Shown: positions 13,162-26,004 of the stretch, in pieces
Layout: every line of letters starts with the position of its first letter
How positions within the stretch are numbered: position 1 is the first letter of the stretch
NCBI GenBank assembly: GCA_037074705.1
Contig: CM073591.1
Location: forward strand, 183,855,432-183,919,431
Origin: Zhengitettix transpicula
Taxonomy: Eukaryota > Arthropoda > Insecta > Orthoptera > Tetrigidae
Direction: 5' to 3'
Length of the DNA stretch: 64,000 nt
Notes under the pieces: model-generated
Seen by the model: only the letters and a program-made list of their open reading frames with translations
The model's database searches: none
What the model was told of the DNA's origin: nothing
Translations under genes and position numbers: made by a program

Positions 13162-14640
13162 TACCCAAATTATATGCTGAATTTTATCATAAAGATTGTA
13201 ATTATAATATATCCAATTAGGGGGTATTTTATTTTTCTACTTTAAAGTGTCAATTTACAAGCGAGGAAAATATATAGATACTTCATATAAATGTATTCAG
13301 ATAATTTCTCCATTGGTCGCATTATTGAATAATTAGCTTTTCGTTTTTTACTGTGGATCGAAACTCTTCAAGAATTCATTTCACGAGTTTCCAGTCCGAT
13401 CTCAGGTTGAGCTAGTACTTCAATAATTTATACCTATTCTGAATATTTAATTTCCTCACCAGTAGACAACTCATCCACATCCTTAACAGTTTTTTTATTA
13501 CATTAAGAATTATAGTTTGATATGATACCATTCCCAGGTCCTAGACGAAGAATTGTAATGTTCTGATAATCATTCATTCATCCTTTATATCCACATAATA
13601 CTTATAGTAGTTTTCAAATGTGAGCCAATATGATCTTGCGTCGACGAATCACATTCGTGTGACGTAGTCACATATTATTGTCCACTAAGCTACAGTAAGG
13701 GTTTGTTGTCATTCATTACCGACGATGTAGCAACGTCCGTCTAATTCGCTGCTCTCATTCGCTGACAGACAGAAAGGCTCCCATTTGAAACAGACTATCC
13801 TATACGATTCCCATGAAGAAACATCAAATCAGGATTAGTCTTGGAGCAGATAATTCGTTGTTCTATGTAGGTGCATACCACCAGATGAAAGTCGTAACTT
13901 AAAAAGACAGAGAGGTTGGAAAATGATAGTGTCCTAGAGGCGACGTGACTGGGTAGTCACGATTCAGACGGTCTTCCAGTCTCCACGGGAATCAAACAGC
14001 TTTCATCCCTTCTGTCAATTACGCTAGCCGATATCGGTCAAAGGAAACACACGAACGCTTCCTAAATTTAGTGAGAAAATGTTATCAGTCCTTAACAATC
14101 ATTAAGATATTATTGCGATAATGGACTTGGCCATACACGTATTTGGACCTTGGCTTTACGTCCCAAACGAAACCGTTAAACGCTCATCTGAACAAATGTG
14201 CATGTCCCATCAAATATATTGGTACCTATCACTCATTGGGTAATATATAGCTGGTAGGATGACAATTTAAGATATTCTACGAAGCAACTGTTAGGCTTAC
14301 TTGTTTTCTATACAACGGTATGTTCGAGGAGTTCTTCAATTCAGATTCTGGAGATTCTATCAGAAGCCGTTTCCTATTTCTACGATGAATGTTAATTTTG
14401 AAGAGAAATCTATTAGGATTTGTTGGTGGTGAAAATAAATTTAACTTCATTGTGGTAACGTGCTCCAGAGAGGACCAAACAGACTAGAAGGATTTGTTGA
14501 TCGGAATGTACCAACACTTGAACTAGAGGAACTAGTGGCGATAATAAACCAAGAGCAGTGTCTGAAAATCAAGGGGATTCCCTCCAAGGCAACATCTGAG
14601 GTTCACAAAAAGAAGTAATTCGCATTAGACACAAATGTGA
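13162..14640. other. Intergenic stretch without a recognisable gene
   Basis: No gene seen. The part 13640-14060 is GC-richer and may be old repeat DNA. Confidence 0.4.
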
Positions 14641-14770
14641 AACAGGGTTAACAGCGATGTATTTCGAATCCCAGATCGTGTACTTTTGCAATCGGAGCGA
14701 CCGATGTGTCAGTCAGCGCATTGGCCCTGCTGGACCAGAACCTGCCTTTGCTGCAACTCACTATGCAAAC
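14640..14770 (-). mobile_element. Mariner transposase fragment
   Basis: The - strand reads ANALTDTSVAPIAKVHDLGFE, the segment after the second catalytic Asp of mariner (DNAPAHTS..AK.HELGFE). The Asp position is Ala-Asn, so inactive. No ends visible. Confidence 0.6.
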
Positions 14771-14924
14771 GTTATAATAATGTATAATAAGAGCCAATAA
14801 TTCAAAAAATCATCACACATCCCCAACACAAAAATAAGGTTTAATCGTGATTAAAAATATCTGTCATTTATAATAATACAAATAAATTTACGGCCTTGAG
14901 TAAGAATATTGTTTATTAATAAAA

Positions 14925-14975
14925 AAATAAATAAACGGCGTTTCGTCCTCCTTTAGGAACCCTTAAGGTTCAATT
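14925..14975 (-). repeat. Degenerate hammerhead/PLE-like motif
   Basis: On the - strand: CCTAAAGGAGGACGAAACGCCG followed by a TTTATTTATT tract. The GAAACG box is intact; the CTGANGA box is changed to CTAAAGG. Weak on its own, stronger beside the other loci. Confidence 0.3.
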
Positions 14976-16115
14976 ATTTCGTATATAAATTATATAAAAA
15001 TAAGTTTTACCTCCAATCAAACGGTTTCTACATATTTACCTTACCGCTTCCACTTTTAAATTTGTCGTTTTGAATATCCACATTTCGCTCTCTCCAAACA
15101 CGACTTTGAAATGGTTTTCCTGAAAATATTGCGTTTACTCAAACTTTCATAAGCAGGCCCTTATATTCCATGATATACTACAGTTCATATGAAAATAACA
15201 AGTAGGAACCACAGTGATCTTCACGGATTCGGCATCATAAATAAATGACCTCTGAGAAAGCACGGAAATTTCAAGTCCTCTGTAAACGGTATGATATAAA
15301 ACGTGACAATCGTGGAAAACGCTTCTTTCTTTGTGAAATAATTAGATTCTCAACAGGTGCCATTAGGTTTTTATAGAATTGTGCACTTAAAAAATCTACC
15401 AAGAAACAACAAAATAAGTTTAATATTAAAATTCTTGCCATACAGACATAACAACGACAGAAATGATTGGCAATAAACAATAAAAAAATATAATTTTACG
15501 TATTATTGGCTGCAGCTGTTCAAAAGACCAAATATGTCAACTTGACTTCATCAAACTAAGTCAGGGAAACAGACATGGGCAAATCCTCACAGAATATATC
15601 ATTCCTTACCATTTATAATAAAAATAGACTACTGATTTTGTGATATATAGAAAATTTTAATTCAGGAAACTGACACCAATGCTATGAGAATGGTCCACAA
15701 TGTCATTTTCACTCAGCGATGTCCTTGATAAAACAGCAAACTTGTACTGAAAAGTCTGCTTCTGTGAATTGTTGATTATGATCGATAATGCAAATCTCTC
15801 TCGAAATTGCAATCTCTAATCCGTCGTAATGAGAACTATCCAAGGAATAACAACTATTTCACTCTCTCATTTCCCTGAATAACATTTTATTTTATATTAT
15901 TTACACTCAGAAGTTTCGACGAAGTTCTATTTTACGACTTGTACATGGTGGACTGTCACCAATTTACCATAGCGATTGGAAAGTTTATTATGAACTCCAC
16001 TGAACCAATCCCTCTATTCCGATGGTGGATGAACACCTGACTTAAATGTGATGGAAAGTGTTACTAGTAACTCAGTGACTCTGAAAGCTATTAATTCGAC
16101 ACCTCTGTTCTTTAT
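14976..16115. other. Intergenic stretch, nothing recognised
   Basis: AT-rich. Only a 69-codon - strand frame (15480-15271) that matches nothing known to me. Confidence 0.5.
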
Positions 16116-16119
16116 ATTT

Positions 16120-16500
16120 TATTTTTAACCTTCCCCATCTTCTTTTCCCTTACCGATAGTGGTTGAAATGGAATTTAAAATGATTTCTTAGCGTTGCTAT
16201 TGATCTCAGCGACACCGAAGACTATCTGGGATTTATCGCTATTGTTTATCACCTCATTTCACCCCAACCCTAGAGCTGGGGATGAAAACGTTGAGAGTGA
16301 GATTATGAATCTGAACAACACCATAAACTATTTATTCGTAGAAAATATAGGTCGTCATCGCATATTTTGAAAATTCCAAACCATCCACAGGGCTGACGGT
16401 GCTACCTTAACTCCATGGGGTTGTTCCTGGATCTTAAGTTACACGTGAACCAAATTTGGTCGAAATTGTTCGCTGAATCGATAAGAAACTTAATTTTCAA
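16120..16500 (+). repeat. Dispersed repeat family A, diverged copy
   Basis: Shares the order of boxes with family A, including CTCAGCGACA, a C-rich box, and GGATCTTAAGTTACACGTGAACCAAATTTGGTCG, matching the conserved late block. The 3' tail is not clear. The C-containing open stretch at 16588-16815 just after it may belong to the same or a related repeat. Confidence 0.4.
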
Positions 16501-16815
16501 TAATGATCATGCTTAATGAGATAAAATATTAAGTGTTTTACAAAATTAATATTATGTTTTATTTATAAAAACTCACCTTTCCGAAAAATGACATGCCGGG
16601 GAAACGTCAATCGGAATATTGTTGTCGGGAAAACGTTCTTCGGGAAACTGTGTCGGGGTTTTGTACTAGGCCCATTAATTCGACCCTATTGTGTGTCGTT
16701 TTCGCAGTATTATTACATGATGCCACTTACCTCCCCCATAGTATGCCATCATTGTACTAAGTTTGACCCTCCACGAGTTTTAAAGCAATTCTACACCATT
16801 TACACAAATGATTAA

Positions 16816-17790
16816 AGGAACGCTATTAATTAAATTTCCCCACGTTGTGGAACCAAAAATGTAATGAATAAATAGGATAATGATATTAATTAACTAAATT
16901 TATTAAGATTAAAAAACTTTTAATTGCCAAAGATTATTTTAACAGGTGTTTTTAGTTTTAGTTTTACAAATGATTTACCCTAGGTTGGCACGCCGAATTC
17001 AATCAAAATTTACAAACAAATTTTTATTTCATAATTTGTGGCGTTCAAGGTAAAATACAATCTTTTATATTTTATAAACACTCAAATTTAATACCTCTTC
17101 TTCTCAGGGTCTTTACTGTGTTTGATAAATAAGAACAATCAAGATTATCAGTTAGAGAATTAACAATTCAAACAAATTGAAACGAACGGAATACGAAATG
17201 AAAAGAAACAAAATCTGAGTATACCCTTAATTGCCGTTTACAGAATTTAATTATTTTGGTTTGTACTTACAAATGTCCTGCTGGTACCAGACTTAACGTT
17301 TTCGAAGCTCGGGGACACAATTCACAAAAAGACTCTACACTTGAACAAACACACGGTTGTATTTCTTGTAATACTCCTCCAGGGAACTCGATTATCTGCA
17401 ACTCCGGTCAACCGTCGGACGTATTAAATTTCAATGCCTTTTTGCGGAAAATGTTATTTCGGAGCGCTTATGTATCTGAACGGGGCGCTAAACCTTATGT
17501 TTCAGCTTTTTAGATTTTTATGTAACTCCGTCCAGATCTTTTTACAAATGTAATGATTAACATCAGTTGAATTTCTATATTTTAACCACGCTGTTCGTAC
17601 TCTTAAATTCTGCTCCCTCTCTCGACCATAATATTCGCCAAACTGCCACCAACTGACCTCCCGTACAATGCGCGCAGTTCACAACAAAGCTAGCCGACAA
17701 AGAGCTTGCCGTCATTGTTGTCTTTTAAGAATTTGTACCGCTGAACAATCCAAATCATTTAAACAATTAATGGCCTCCTTAATTAGTATT
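16816..17790. other. Intergenic stretch, nothing recognised
   Basis: AT-rich with one unassigned 85-codon + frame at 17256-17513. Confidence 0.5.

Positions 17791-17792
<2 letters not shown>

Positions 17793-17848
<56 letters not shown>
17793..17848. repeat. (TA)n microsatellite
   Basis: About 28 TA units, adjoining repeat D. Confidence 0.95.
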
Positions 17849-17849
<1 letters not shown>

Positions 17850-17852
<3 letters not shown>

Positions 17853-17972
17853 CTATATTCAAATTAACTTTTATTCCTGTCAAAAATTCATAGAAACAAT
17901 ATATACATTCGTTATAAATTTTAACAGTAGCTTTCATCGTTATTTTTCGACATATTCATCTGTTTGAGGCTG
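17850..17972 (+). repeat. Dispersed repeat D, copy 1
   Basis: Shares long strings with 42735-42870: CTTTATTCCTGT..., ATTCGTTATAAATTTTAA, GCTTTC.TCGTT and CATCTGTTTG.GGCT. On the - strand it holds CAGATGA...GTCGAAA, one change from a hammerhead core, so it may also be PLE-derived. Confidence 0.55.
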
Positions 17973-18545
17973 AAGGTATTACCGGATTATTCAGGCCACA
18001 TGAACGTCCTTAAACTATTGTTTCATTTGAGACAAGGTCCAAATTAAAGCTGTGCACACGTCAGATTTTTACATGATTTAATTCCGACCTATTATTTATG
18101 AATTATTGTGCTGATGCGTGTTGAAATTGAAATATTACAGTTATTTCTAGTAAATATTAGTGAGATCTGTTTTGTCAGTTACCGTTAAGGACTGACGTAC
18201 ATCCCGGCAGGAGAAACAAAGCATGACATAAATACTACACTTTAGTGCAATGTCCTGCACTGCGTCATTATATTAATTGCCATAGCATTGTTTTACTTTG
18301 TTTGCAGCATGCTGTAACAAAAAAGGGTGGTGATTGCTTGTGGAAATTTTTCCTGTCACAGCTCGTTAATAATTAGTACCAGTCATGTACATTTCCATAG
18401 GCGCCCATGTGTCGGACACTTTGAAATAGAGTACAACGGGAATTAAAATAACTTTTCAAGTTTAAATTGATAAATTATTTCTGAATTTATTTTGTCTTAA
18501 AAATAGTTTTTTCATCCACAGTGAATCTTAGGTACTATATTATGG
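17973..18545. other. Intergenic stretch, nothing recognised
   Basis: No gene or repeat recognised between repeat D and the second mariner. Confidence 0.5.
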
Positions 18546-18549
18546 TGAT

Positions 18550-19600
18550 TTTCTTCAAATTTATTTATAGTTTTTAACACAACAACCTTGCAAGTCTACA
18601 CACTTCTCCCAGCAATGCTTCCATCTCTTTTTCTCGTCGAAATAGTACTCCGACGTCTTTCTCTGCAAAATAATTTTTGACGAAGGTTATGGCCTCCTCA
18701 TTTGACGAAAATCTGTCCATCGAGCGCGACTTTTAGCTTAGTATACAGAAAAAAGTCTCGTGTAGGTAGATCTGGTGAGTGAGGAGAGTGGTCAAGCAGT
18801 TCCAGCTGCTGAGGGTGAGACGAAGAATTGCCATTCTGAAACATTTTTTTCTACAAATATGGCCGTTTTCCCACCATTTATGCATTCTTCTTGTCAAGTA
18901 ATGGTGCATAGTAAGCTCCTGGAATGATTTTTTTTCCTTTTTGAAGATAATTGATTAAATTTACTCCGTTCCTATTCAAAAAATACAGTCTCCATCACTT
19001 AATAGACTGAAGAACATGTTTTCGGTCTTTCATTCAATCCCGTGATCTACTGTTTTGATTGTATTTTAGTTTCTGGGTTATAATTGTGTATCCAAGTTTC
19101 ATCTACAGTAATCGGCACCAAAACTCTGATTTATTGCGCCTAAACTGCACCATTCCAGTTTTATTCCAACACGTTTTAGTCTAACTTGACCAAACGCGGC
19201 ACCCATCGGACCTACAGCTTTCTCTTTATTCAATATGTGACAAACACGTTCTTTGGATATATTCATGGCCTTTGCTACTTCCTTAAATTTGATGGTTGTC
19301 TAGCATTATTTGGTGAACATGAGCGATGCTATAGTCAGTGGTTGCAGTTTTTACACGTCCCGAACATTCATGCCTCCCGAACTGTTACGGCGATGTTTAA
19401 ATTCAGCTACCCAAAATTTCAGGGTGGTAAATGATGGCGCAGAGTCCCCGGCCACAAAGTTCAACTCGTTTTTGATTTACGTAGGCGTGTTGCCATCCAA
19501 AAAATTTTTTTTTCCATCTTCACAAAAACACTCAAATCAACTCTTTCAAACGCGCCAAATAGGCTGAAATATTGGTAAGTACCTTTCAAGACTGAAGAGT
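18550..19600 (-). mobile_element. Second long mariner transposon, inactivated
   Basis: The - strand reads through nearly the whole mariner transposase in broken frames: GDSAPSFTTLKFWVAEFKH (about 19500-19390), KAMNISKERVCHILN (near 19270), VDETW with the first catalytic Asp (19107-19093), NYLQKGKKIIPGAYYAPLLD (near 18920), then HSPHSPDLPTRDFFLYTKLK (near 18760), which keeps the third catalytic Asp, and the end near 18600. The DNAPAH motif of the second Asp is lost, and stops and frameshifts are frequent. It differs clearly from the 10.7-kb copy, so it is a separate lineage. Terminal repeats were not found by eye. Confidence 0.8.
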
Positions 19601-19649
19601 TTCCAAAAAAAATCAGTAATTAAACGATGTGTAAATTATTAGTAATACT

Positions 19650-20280
19650 AGCTGGGTGTTGCCCGAGTTGTCATATATCCATAACCCTCGATTTGACTCA
19701 AATCTCGGTTTATTTGCGTTATTTATATGTAACGCACCTCGACCCGTATCCCTAAATGTTCTCACCTCCCATACCGAAAGGGGTTGTACTATTTGAAAAA
19801 GTTTCTTTCAACGGATTTATCAGCCGTTGTAACATATTCGAAAATTTCTACTGCGGGTTAAACAAAAAGTGAAATGTCGTAATTAAATCCAGCGACATCC
19901 ATAACCCCGTATTTGAGTCGAATCACGGTTGCTTTTGTGTTATTTTTATGTAACGCCCCTCCAACCTCATTCATAAGAGTGTTCCCCTTCCATGTCGAAA
20001 GGGGTTGAAATTATACACAAACAACATCGGTAATTTTAATTAATTTAATTAATCCTGACAAATATTTATTGAACGCAAATATCGACCGTGATTGCGTGTA
20101 TCAAAATTTCCGACCCTTTCCACTCCCGCCCTGAGGGTGGTAGACGAGTATTATCCCCCTCAGTGTTTGTTTCCTGGTCGTAAGGAAGACATGTACGAAA
20201 TTTGATCAAATTTTCTCCACGGGTGTAAATTTTTATGTGAAACATACACACACATATAGACAATTTTATTTATTAGATGA
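19650..20280 (+). repeat. Dispersed repeat family A, copy with two tandem monomers
   Basis: Starts TACTAGCTGGGTGTTGCCCG and runs through one diverged monomer to about 19860, then a second that restarts at TCCAGCGACATCCATAACCCC (about 19888), and ends in ATTTTATTTATTAGATGAT. This copy shows that the internal block can repeat while the tail stays single. Confidence 0.75.
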
Positions 20281-22390
20281 TATTTAAATTACTTCCCTAA
20301 TTCGTAGATATATATTTTTTTCCATTTGAAAAGAAACTATTTGGTGGATTTATCTGTCTGCCGTTGGTAAAATAAATGCATAAAAATAGGAAATACGCCA
20401 ACTCTTCACTAGAAAAATATCAATTTTTAACAATGTCGTTAATTCGCAACAGTTCTAACTTGGAATTGCAGCCTTAGTTTTTAAAAATTTACAGTCAAAT
20501 ATGTGAAATTATAATGATTTGTTACACATATATCCATATTTTTTCAAGAACCTCATTTGAAATAATTCGTTAATTTTATATTAAATTATATTGATTAACA
20601 AATATTATTATTAATTTTACTATCATTCTATGACTGCTCCAATGTGTTTTTCAAAATATAATTGGTCAAAGTCCGTGGTTCCGTGGTCCCGTTAAATAAA
20701 AATTAGCCATTTAAAAATAAAGTTATTTAAAATAACTAGTTCCACGGATTATATAACCTTTCATATTGATTTTTATTATAATTCGATGGAGTATTGCTGG
20801 ATATAATTACACTTTATATTCAATAAAAATATTTCTGATTTACTTTATTACGAAAACCAGAAGTATTCTCCCTGTTGCGCATACAAACTAACATACAAAC
20901 AAACGTACTAACACACTGTTTCATTTGTTAAATGATTCAATAAACTGGAAAGTAACAAGAAACACTTAAAAATTATTAAGTTCTATAGAGAAATAATTAA
21001 AGTTTTCTTTACCGGTCCTTTCTTCGATTAATAAATTTACAGAATTGTATTTATAATCAAATATTAAAGTAAATAATATTATGGCACACAAAAAATAATT
21101 TAATTTGTAATGTAAAACTCATAATCATAAGGTATTATAACAATTTATGTATAAATCATTACTGATAACACACATTTGAAGCCCATATTCTGATACTATT
21201 ATCAGATCATTAAAATGTTAGCGTTAAATTTAATTTGTTTCTTAGTTAATCACTATTTATAGTTAACTACTACATATTAATTAATCCTTCTACTGTTTCA
21301 GGTAAGTGGAAACGCTTCGCAACATGGACGGCACCCAAATATTATTATCGAAACCCACTTTCAGGATGATAATGGTATGGGATTCATATGTTATTATCCA
21401 TTGAAATTCAGAAGGTATTTTACTGGTTGTACGGAAATTGAACACAAAATTTTAATTATCATATTACTGTATAAATTATAGCAAAAAAAATCATGTAGAA
21501 ATGTTTTAGTATAGATTATAATGCAAACTACATATTGTCTCTGACAAATCCATTTTTACCATGTTTGCAATTATTAACGTTATTATTTTAAAATCCACAG
21601 AGGCTATTCGAAACATAACAAGTAAGTAGGTGCACCCGTATAATAAGATAAAAATAATGGTTCACCTACTTCAATAACATGATTGGAAATTCAACTTTAA
21701 TTTTAAAAGTAGTAATACAAATCGAAGGATGATATTAATTCTAGAATATCGAAAGTAATTTTTATAAGATTTTGGAATATGTATATTTTAAATATTTTTT
21801 TTATCTTATAACATTAAACCGATAAATTCTTAAAATTATTCCAAGTTCAGTAGTTCGAAGTGATATATATTTTCGCATCCACAAGAACATATTTTCACAG
21901 GTCTTTCAAGTAAAACAAATACATGAATGCAATTAAAATTCTTTTACGGATAAGAGCAATAGCTTCGGTTATTAATACAAATTGTACAATTACTAAATCA
22001 AACGCTATGTCTTCTTCTAGGATTGTTCGTTCGCGATTAACGATTGACTTTGTGTGAATACCTGAGTTTACTTTTCTCCCAAGTATCCCAAAACAACATC
22101 GTTGACGTCACTAGCGACTCGCACTTAACGACTTTTCCTTTGACGAAAACATCTTGAGGCACTGGATTGCTTGAAATTGCACTCACTTAACCAAACATCT
22201 CCAGACTGCGCATTTTACATAAGGAATAACTGCTATCAGCCTAAGCTACACACGAATTTCTTTGTCATTAAGGTTGCGCAACGACTTGCGATTATTTTGT
22301 TCAGAACTTACTTTCAAAACAAATTTTACCCCTAAGAATTGTTAAGTGTATTAGTTTCCTCTTTTATATAAATTTTATATTGTGCGTATT
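20281..22390. other. Intergenic stretch with a family A tail fragment
   Basis: AT-rich. A family A 3' tail (CATACAAAC... to TTTGTTAAATGATTC) lies at 20870-20935. Nothing else recognised. Confidence 0.45.
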
Positions 22391-22394
22391 ATTC

Positions 22395-24110
22395 AGTATC
22401 TTATTTCAATTTATAAACCATAATAATATCGCCCCAAGAGAATTGATTCTATATCCATTGCAATCAGTCCGGGTTAAAGAACGTTATATCAACATATATT
22501 AGTGTGTATCATGGCATAATCTGGAAAACAATTGTAATACACCTACTTTTTAACTTAAAAAATGTCATCATTCTTGTTACTGGGTTTTTCTTCGTGCAGT
22601 TAGCTATTAAATATATTCTTCAATAACCGTGGAAAGTACAGGTGGTTATTTTATTTTTAGTTTAAAAGTTTGTAACTAGAATTTTTAATAATTTAATTAA
22701 AGTAGACTCAGTTAATCATAACAAAAGTTTTTCATATTTATCACAATATATTTTAATTATTTATATCAATGTAATTCACAAAATTTTCTTCAATCCGATT
22801 ATTCTGGAAATCGATTAAAATATTAAACTTCAATAATTTTTCTCCATCTCAATGGTGACCTCATTGTAGAGAACATATTTATAAATACGAAAACCGCAAT
22901 TACTGTCAATAAGATGTTTAATATAAATTTATTTTCTATATTGACGTAATATCTAAATAGCAGGCTGTCTCTAACTTAAGTATATAACGTTATAAATGAA
23001 TATAACTTGTTTCAAAAATTACACAACGTCTGTAAAAAGAAAATAACGCAAGTAATTAACGACCCGTGTTACAGACAATCACAGAAAATATTTGGACAAT
23101 ACATAATTTTAAAGTGACTAGACGTTTCGATGAAAGAGTTGTGATGTTTGTCAATACTAGATACAGACTGAAATAATATGACCAATATAATAAACCCCAG
23201 TTATAAAATAACAAAGATTGTTTAATAAACTATCATAAATAGTATATAAATGTAACGTGTCTTGTTTGACATTTAAAGAAAAATTGTTAGACTTAATATG
23301 GAGAATTTCTGAGATTTTTTAAAAATTAAAATCCTTCTCTAGAATTTCAGTATCATTAAATTTGAAGGAATAATTGAGATCGAAACAATGTTTAGTAACA
23401 GAAAATGTTTATAATATTACATTAGATTTGTGTTCCTTAATTAACAAAGGTCGTTTAGTCTGGCCAATATAACAGCAATTATTACAATTAATTTTATGAC
23501 GCTCCATATTAACTCCAACCAATTTTCTTTAAATGTAAGACAATACACGTCAGACTTAAAAACTATTTATGAGGGTTAATTATGGGAATAAATAATTTAA
23601 GTCCACCTTTATGTTTTTCACGAAATATGACAAAGAATTAACAGACATGAAAATTAAAGAGATTTTAAAATTTTTAAATAACAATCTAAATTTGTAGAAA
23701 ATCAATCACAAAATGGCAATACAATGAAATTGTTAGCAGTAGTTTTTTGCCGGACAAAAGTTTTTGTATTCTTGTAAATGTAATTAATTATAAGATTCTA
23801 AAACGTAGTTTTTCCCGGGGAATTATTTTCAATGTATATTTGTCGGGTTATATGCCGTGAGAAACACAACGGTTCGATAGGTAGCTCCGTCACCTGACGA
23901 CAATATAGTAAATATTTTATTTCAATTTATAAACCATAATAATATTGCCCCGTGAGCTTTGATTCTATAGCCGTTGGAATGTGTCCGAGTTACAGAACAT
24001 AAATTAGTGTGTATTGCTTCATGGCATAATCTTAAAAAATGTCATCATTCTACTTACCTGAGCTAGCTATCGAAACGATGAGTTTCACAGAGGATATAAC
24101 CCGGGATGAA
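22395..24110 (-). mobile_element. Partial Penelope-like retroelement with GIY-YIG endonuclease remnant and flanking direct repeats
   Basis: The - strand between about 23510 and 23330 reads HKINCNNCCYIGQTKRPLL, then KEHKSNV, then a stop, then DLNYSFKFNDTEILEKD. This is the C-terminal GIY-YIG nuclease of PLEs: the Cys pairs, YIGQT, the EH motif and the NDTEILEKD end match. No reverse transcriptase part was recognised. Two direct repeats, 22395-22582 and 23907-24055, share TTTCAATTTATAAACCATAATAAT, ATTAGTGTGTAT, CATGGCATAAT and TTAAAAAATGTCATCATTCT, as expected of PLE pseudo-LTRs. Near the right end two facing copies (about 23840-23900 on -, 24062-24105 on +) carry CTATCGAAACG-type boxes and GGATATAACCCG. 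Confidence 0.7.
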
Positions 24111-24300
24111 AATCCAATAAATCTATATTCAATTCAAAGATTAATGAATTTGACAATAAAATCAATAACAGTTTACATTTTGAATACATAATTAAAGTTA
24201 TCATACTAATAATAAATATATTGCACAAAAAATATGTTATTGTTTGTTTTACGGGCCCTTTATTACTTATTTTCTAACATATTTCAGTTTGACGTCCGTA
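24111..24300. other. Short intergenic stretch, nothing recognised
   Basis: AT-rich, between the PLE remnant and a family A copy. Confidence 0.5.
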
Positions 24301-24309
24301 TAGGTGATC

Positions 24310-24712
24310 AGATCAGTAATTTATTAAGTAAAATAAAGTGTTTGTGTGTATGTATGTTCCGCATACAAATCTACACCAATGAAGCAAATTGAAAAAAAAT
24401 TTCGTACATGTGTTCTTTTCGAACCGGAAACTCACTGTGGTGGTAAGACACGGGCGGTGGACGGGAGTGTATGTTTTCAAACATGTTAAAACAGCCTATA
24501 TTTGAGTCGGGGTCAATGTGATAGAGTTTCTCAAGATATATTTTGTATATAATTTCAATCCCTTTGGCATGGGAGGGAAGGACCATTATGGATGGGGATG
24601 GAATGACATTACATAAAAATTACTCAAAACAACCTAGATTGGAGTCAAATCCGGGGTTACGGATGTTGCTGTGTTTAATAATGACGACCCGGTAACGCCG
24701 GCCCCCCAGCTG
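24310..24712 (-). repeat. Dispersed repeat family A, copy on the - strand
   Basis: Reverse complement of the family: start CCAGCTGGGGGGCCGGCGTTACCGGG at the right end, AACATCCGTAACCCCGG, the C-rich box, the late block GTACGAAATTTTTTTTCAAT and the tail at the left end. One full monomer. Confidence 0.75.
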
Positions 24713-26000
24713 GAGTATTATTAAATAATTAATACTAGGCTTAAATTTATACATCTGTCACAAATGTTAGATATTCCAATACACTACTGAAAAAATATAT
24801 GCACCCAAATAATAAGTTGCGAAATTCCCATGAAAATACAAAAATCTTTGCAATTATCGTCAATGCTGGTTTATAAATAATATCAAACATTGATAATTCT
24901 TTAAAATAAGACACAAAGACTTTGGTGTGTATTAGCACTTGTTATGTCATTTCTTCCTCCTCTTCCTCAATGATCAATCACGATGAACTGGCTCCGAGAC
25001 AAGGATAACGCAAGTTCTATTATGAAACATAAAAGGGTGCGATTACAGTTCAATCTGTGCCATGCGTATTTATATTACTAAACAAGAAGTAGATTCCAGC
25101 ATCTCTTCGATTATTAAACATTATAAAGACATTTCTAGTTGGCCACTTTATTTGACCTTTTAGAAAACAAATTCTCATTTAAGTGAACCACATCCTTGCT
25201 TTTATCCAGAAACGCAATACGTAAAATTACTTACGAAGTAGGAAACATACTTGCATAAATGCTACTTCATTTCCATAAGTAAAGCTTCATTTTCACTCGT
25301 ACTTAACATCTGTTTAATGAACGACGGAAAATATTAATTCTAGAATTATCCGTGTCTGTCTTCCTTCTTAAAATATGTTATCCCTCCCATTTTCATTCTT
25401 CCCGCTTTATCTCGTCTTATTTTCTAATACTTTCTAAGTTAAAGGGGATTCACAAGTCGAGAGTACGTGAAAATTTTTGGGAAAAATTTATAGCCCTACC
25501 TTTGAAAGAATTATCTAACAAGCAAACTTGTTAAACAATATGATTGTATTTTTACAATTGCAGACAGTCTCTGTGCTCAGTTTAATTTATGATCGCGAAA
25601 TGAGGGAAGTGAATGTGTCGTATGTGTCCACCTGAAGCAGTTAAATAACGATTAAGGTAATTGCCAGAGCGCAGATCCCGCTCGGCTATTTTGAATATAT
25701 GATCAGGTTCGAGTTGGTCGTTGCCCTGCGGTTGTTATGTACAATCCCATGTTTCGTCACCTGATTTTCTCCCCTCTACTACGCTAACGAGAATGTCGCA
25801 GTGATATGGATATCGTGGATTCCCTTATTTCAGAAAAATTATAACATTACGATTTTCAAATACACATTGGGTCCATTCGAATATTTTAATTATTTCCCAA
25901 TTGTATGATTTAATAGTACATAAAATGAGAAGTTGTAGTTGAATGAGAAGATATTTTGGTATAAAAGATAAATTTGTTCAGAGAGAATAGACGGAGGCTA
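24713..26000. other. Intergenic stretch, nothing recognised
   Basis: Open frames at 24938-24747 (-) and 25352-25534 (+) match nothing known to me. Confidence 0.5.
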
Positions 26001-26004
26001 CATT

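Noticed and set aside
13960..14030. Possible tRNA-like head on the - strand
   Set aside because: A box A-like string exists, but no acceptable box B.
17668..17967. 99-codon + frame with a long Tyr-Ile repeat
   Set aside because: The repeat is the translated TA microsatellite; no other protein feature.
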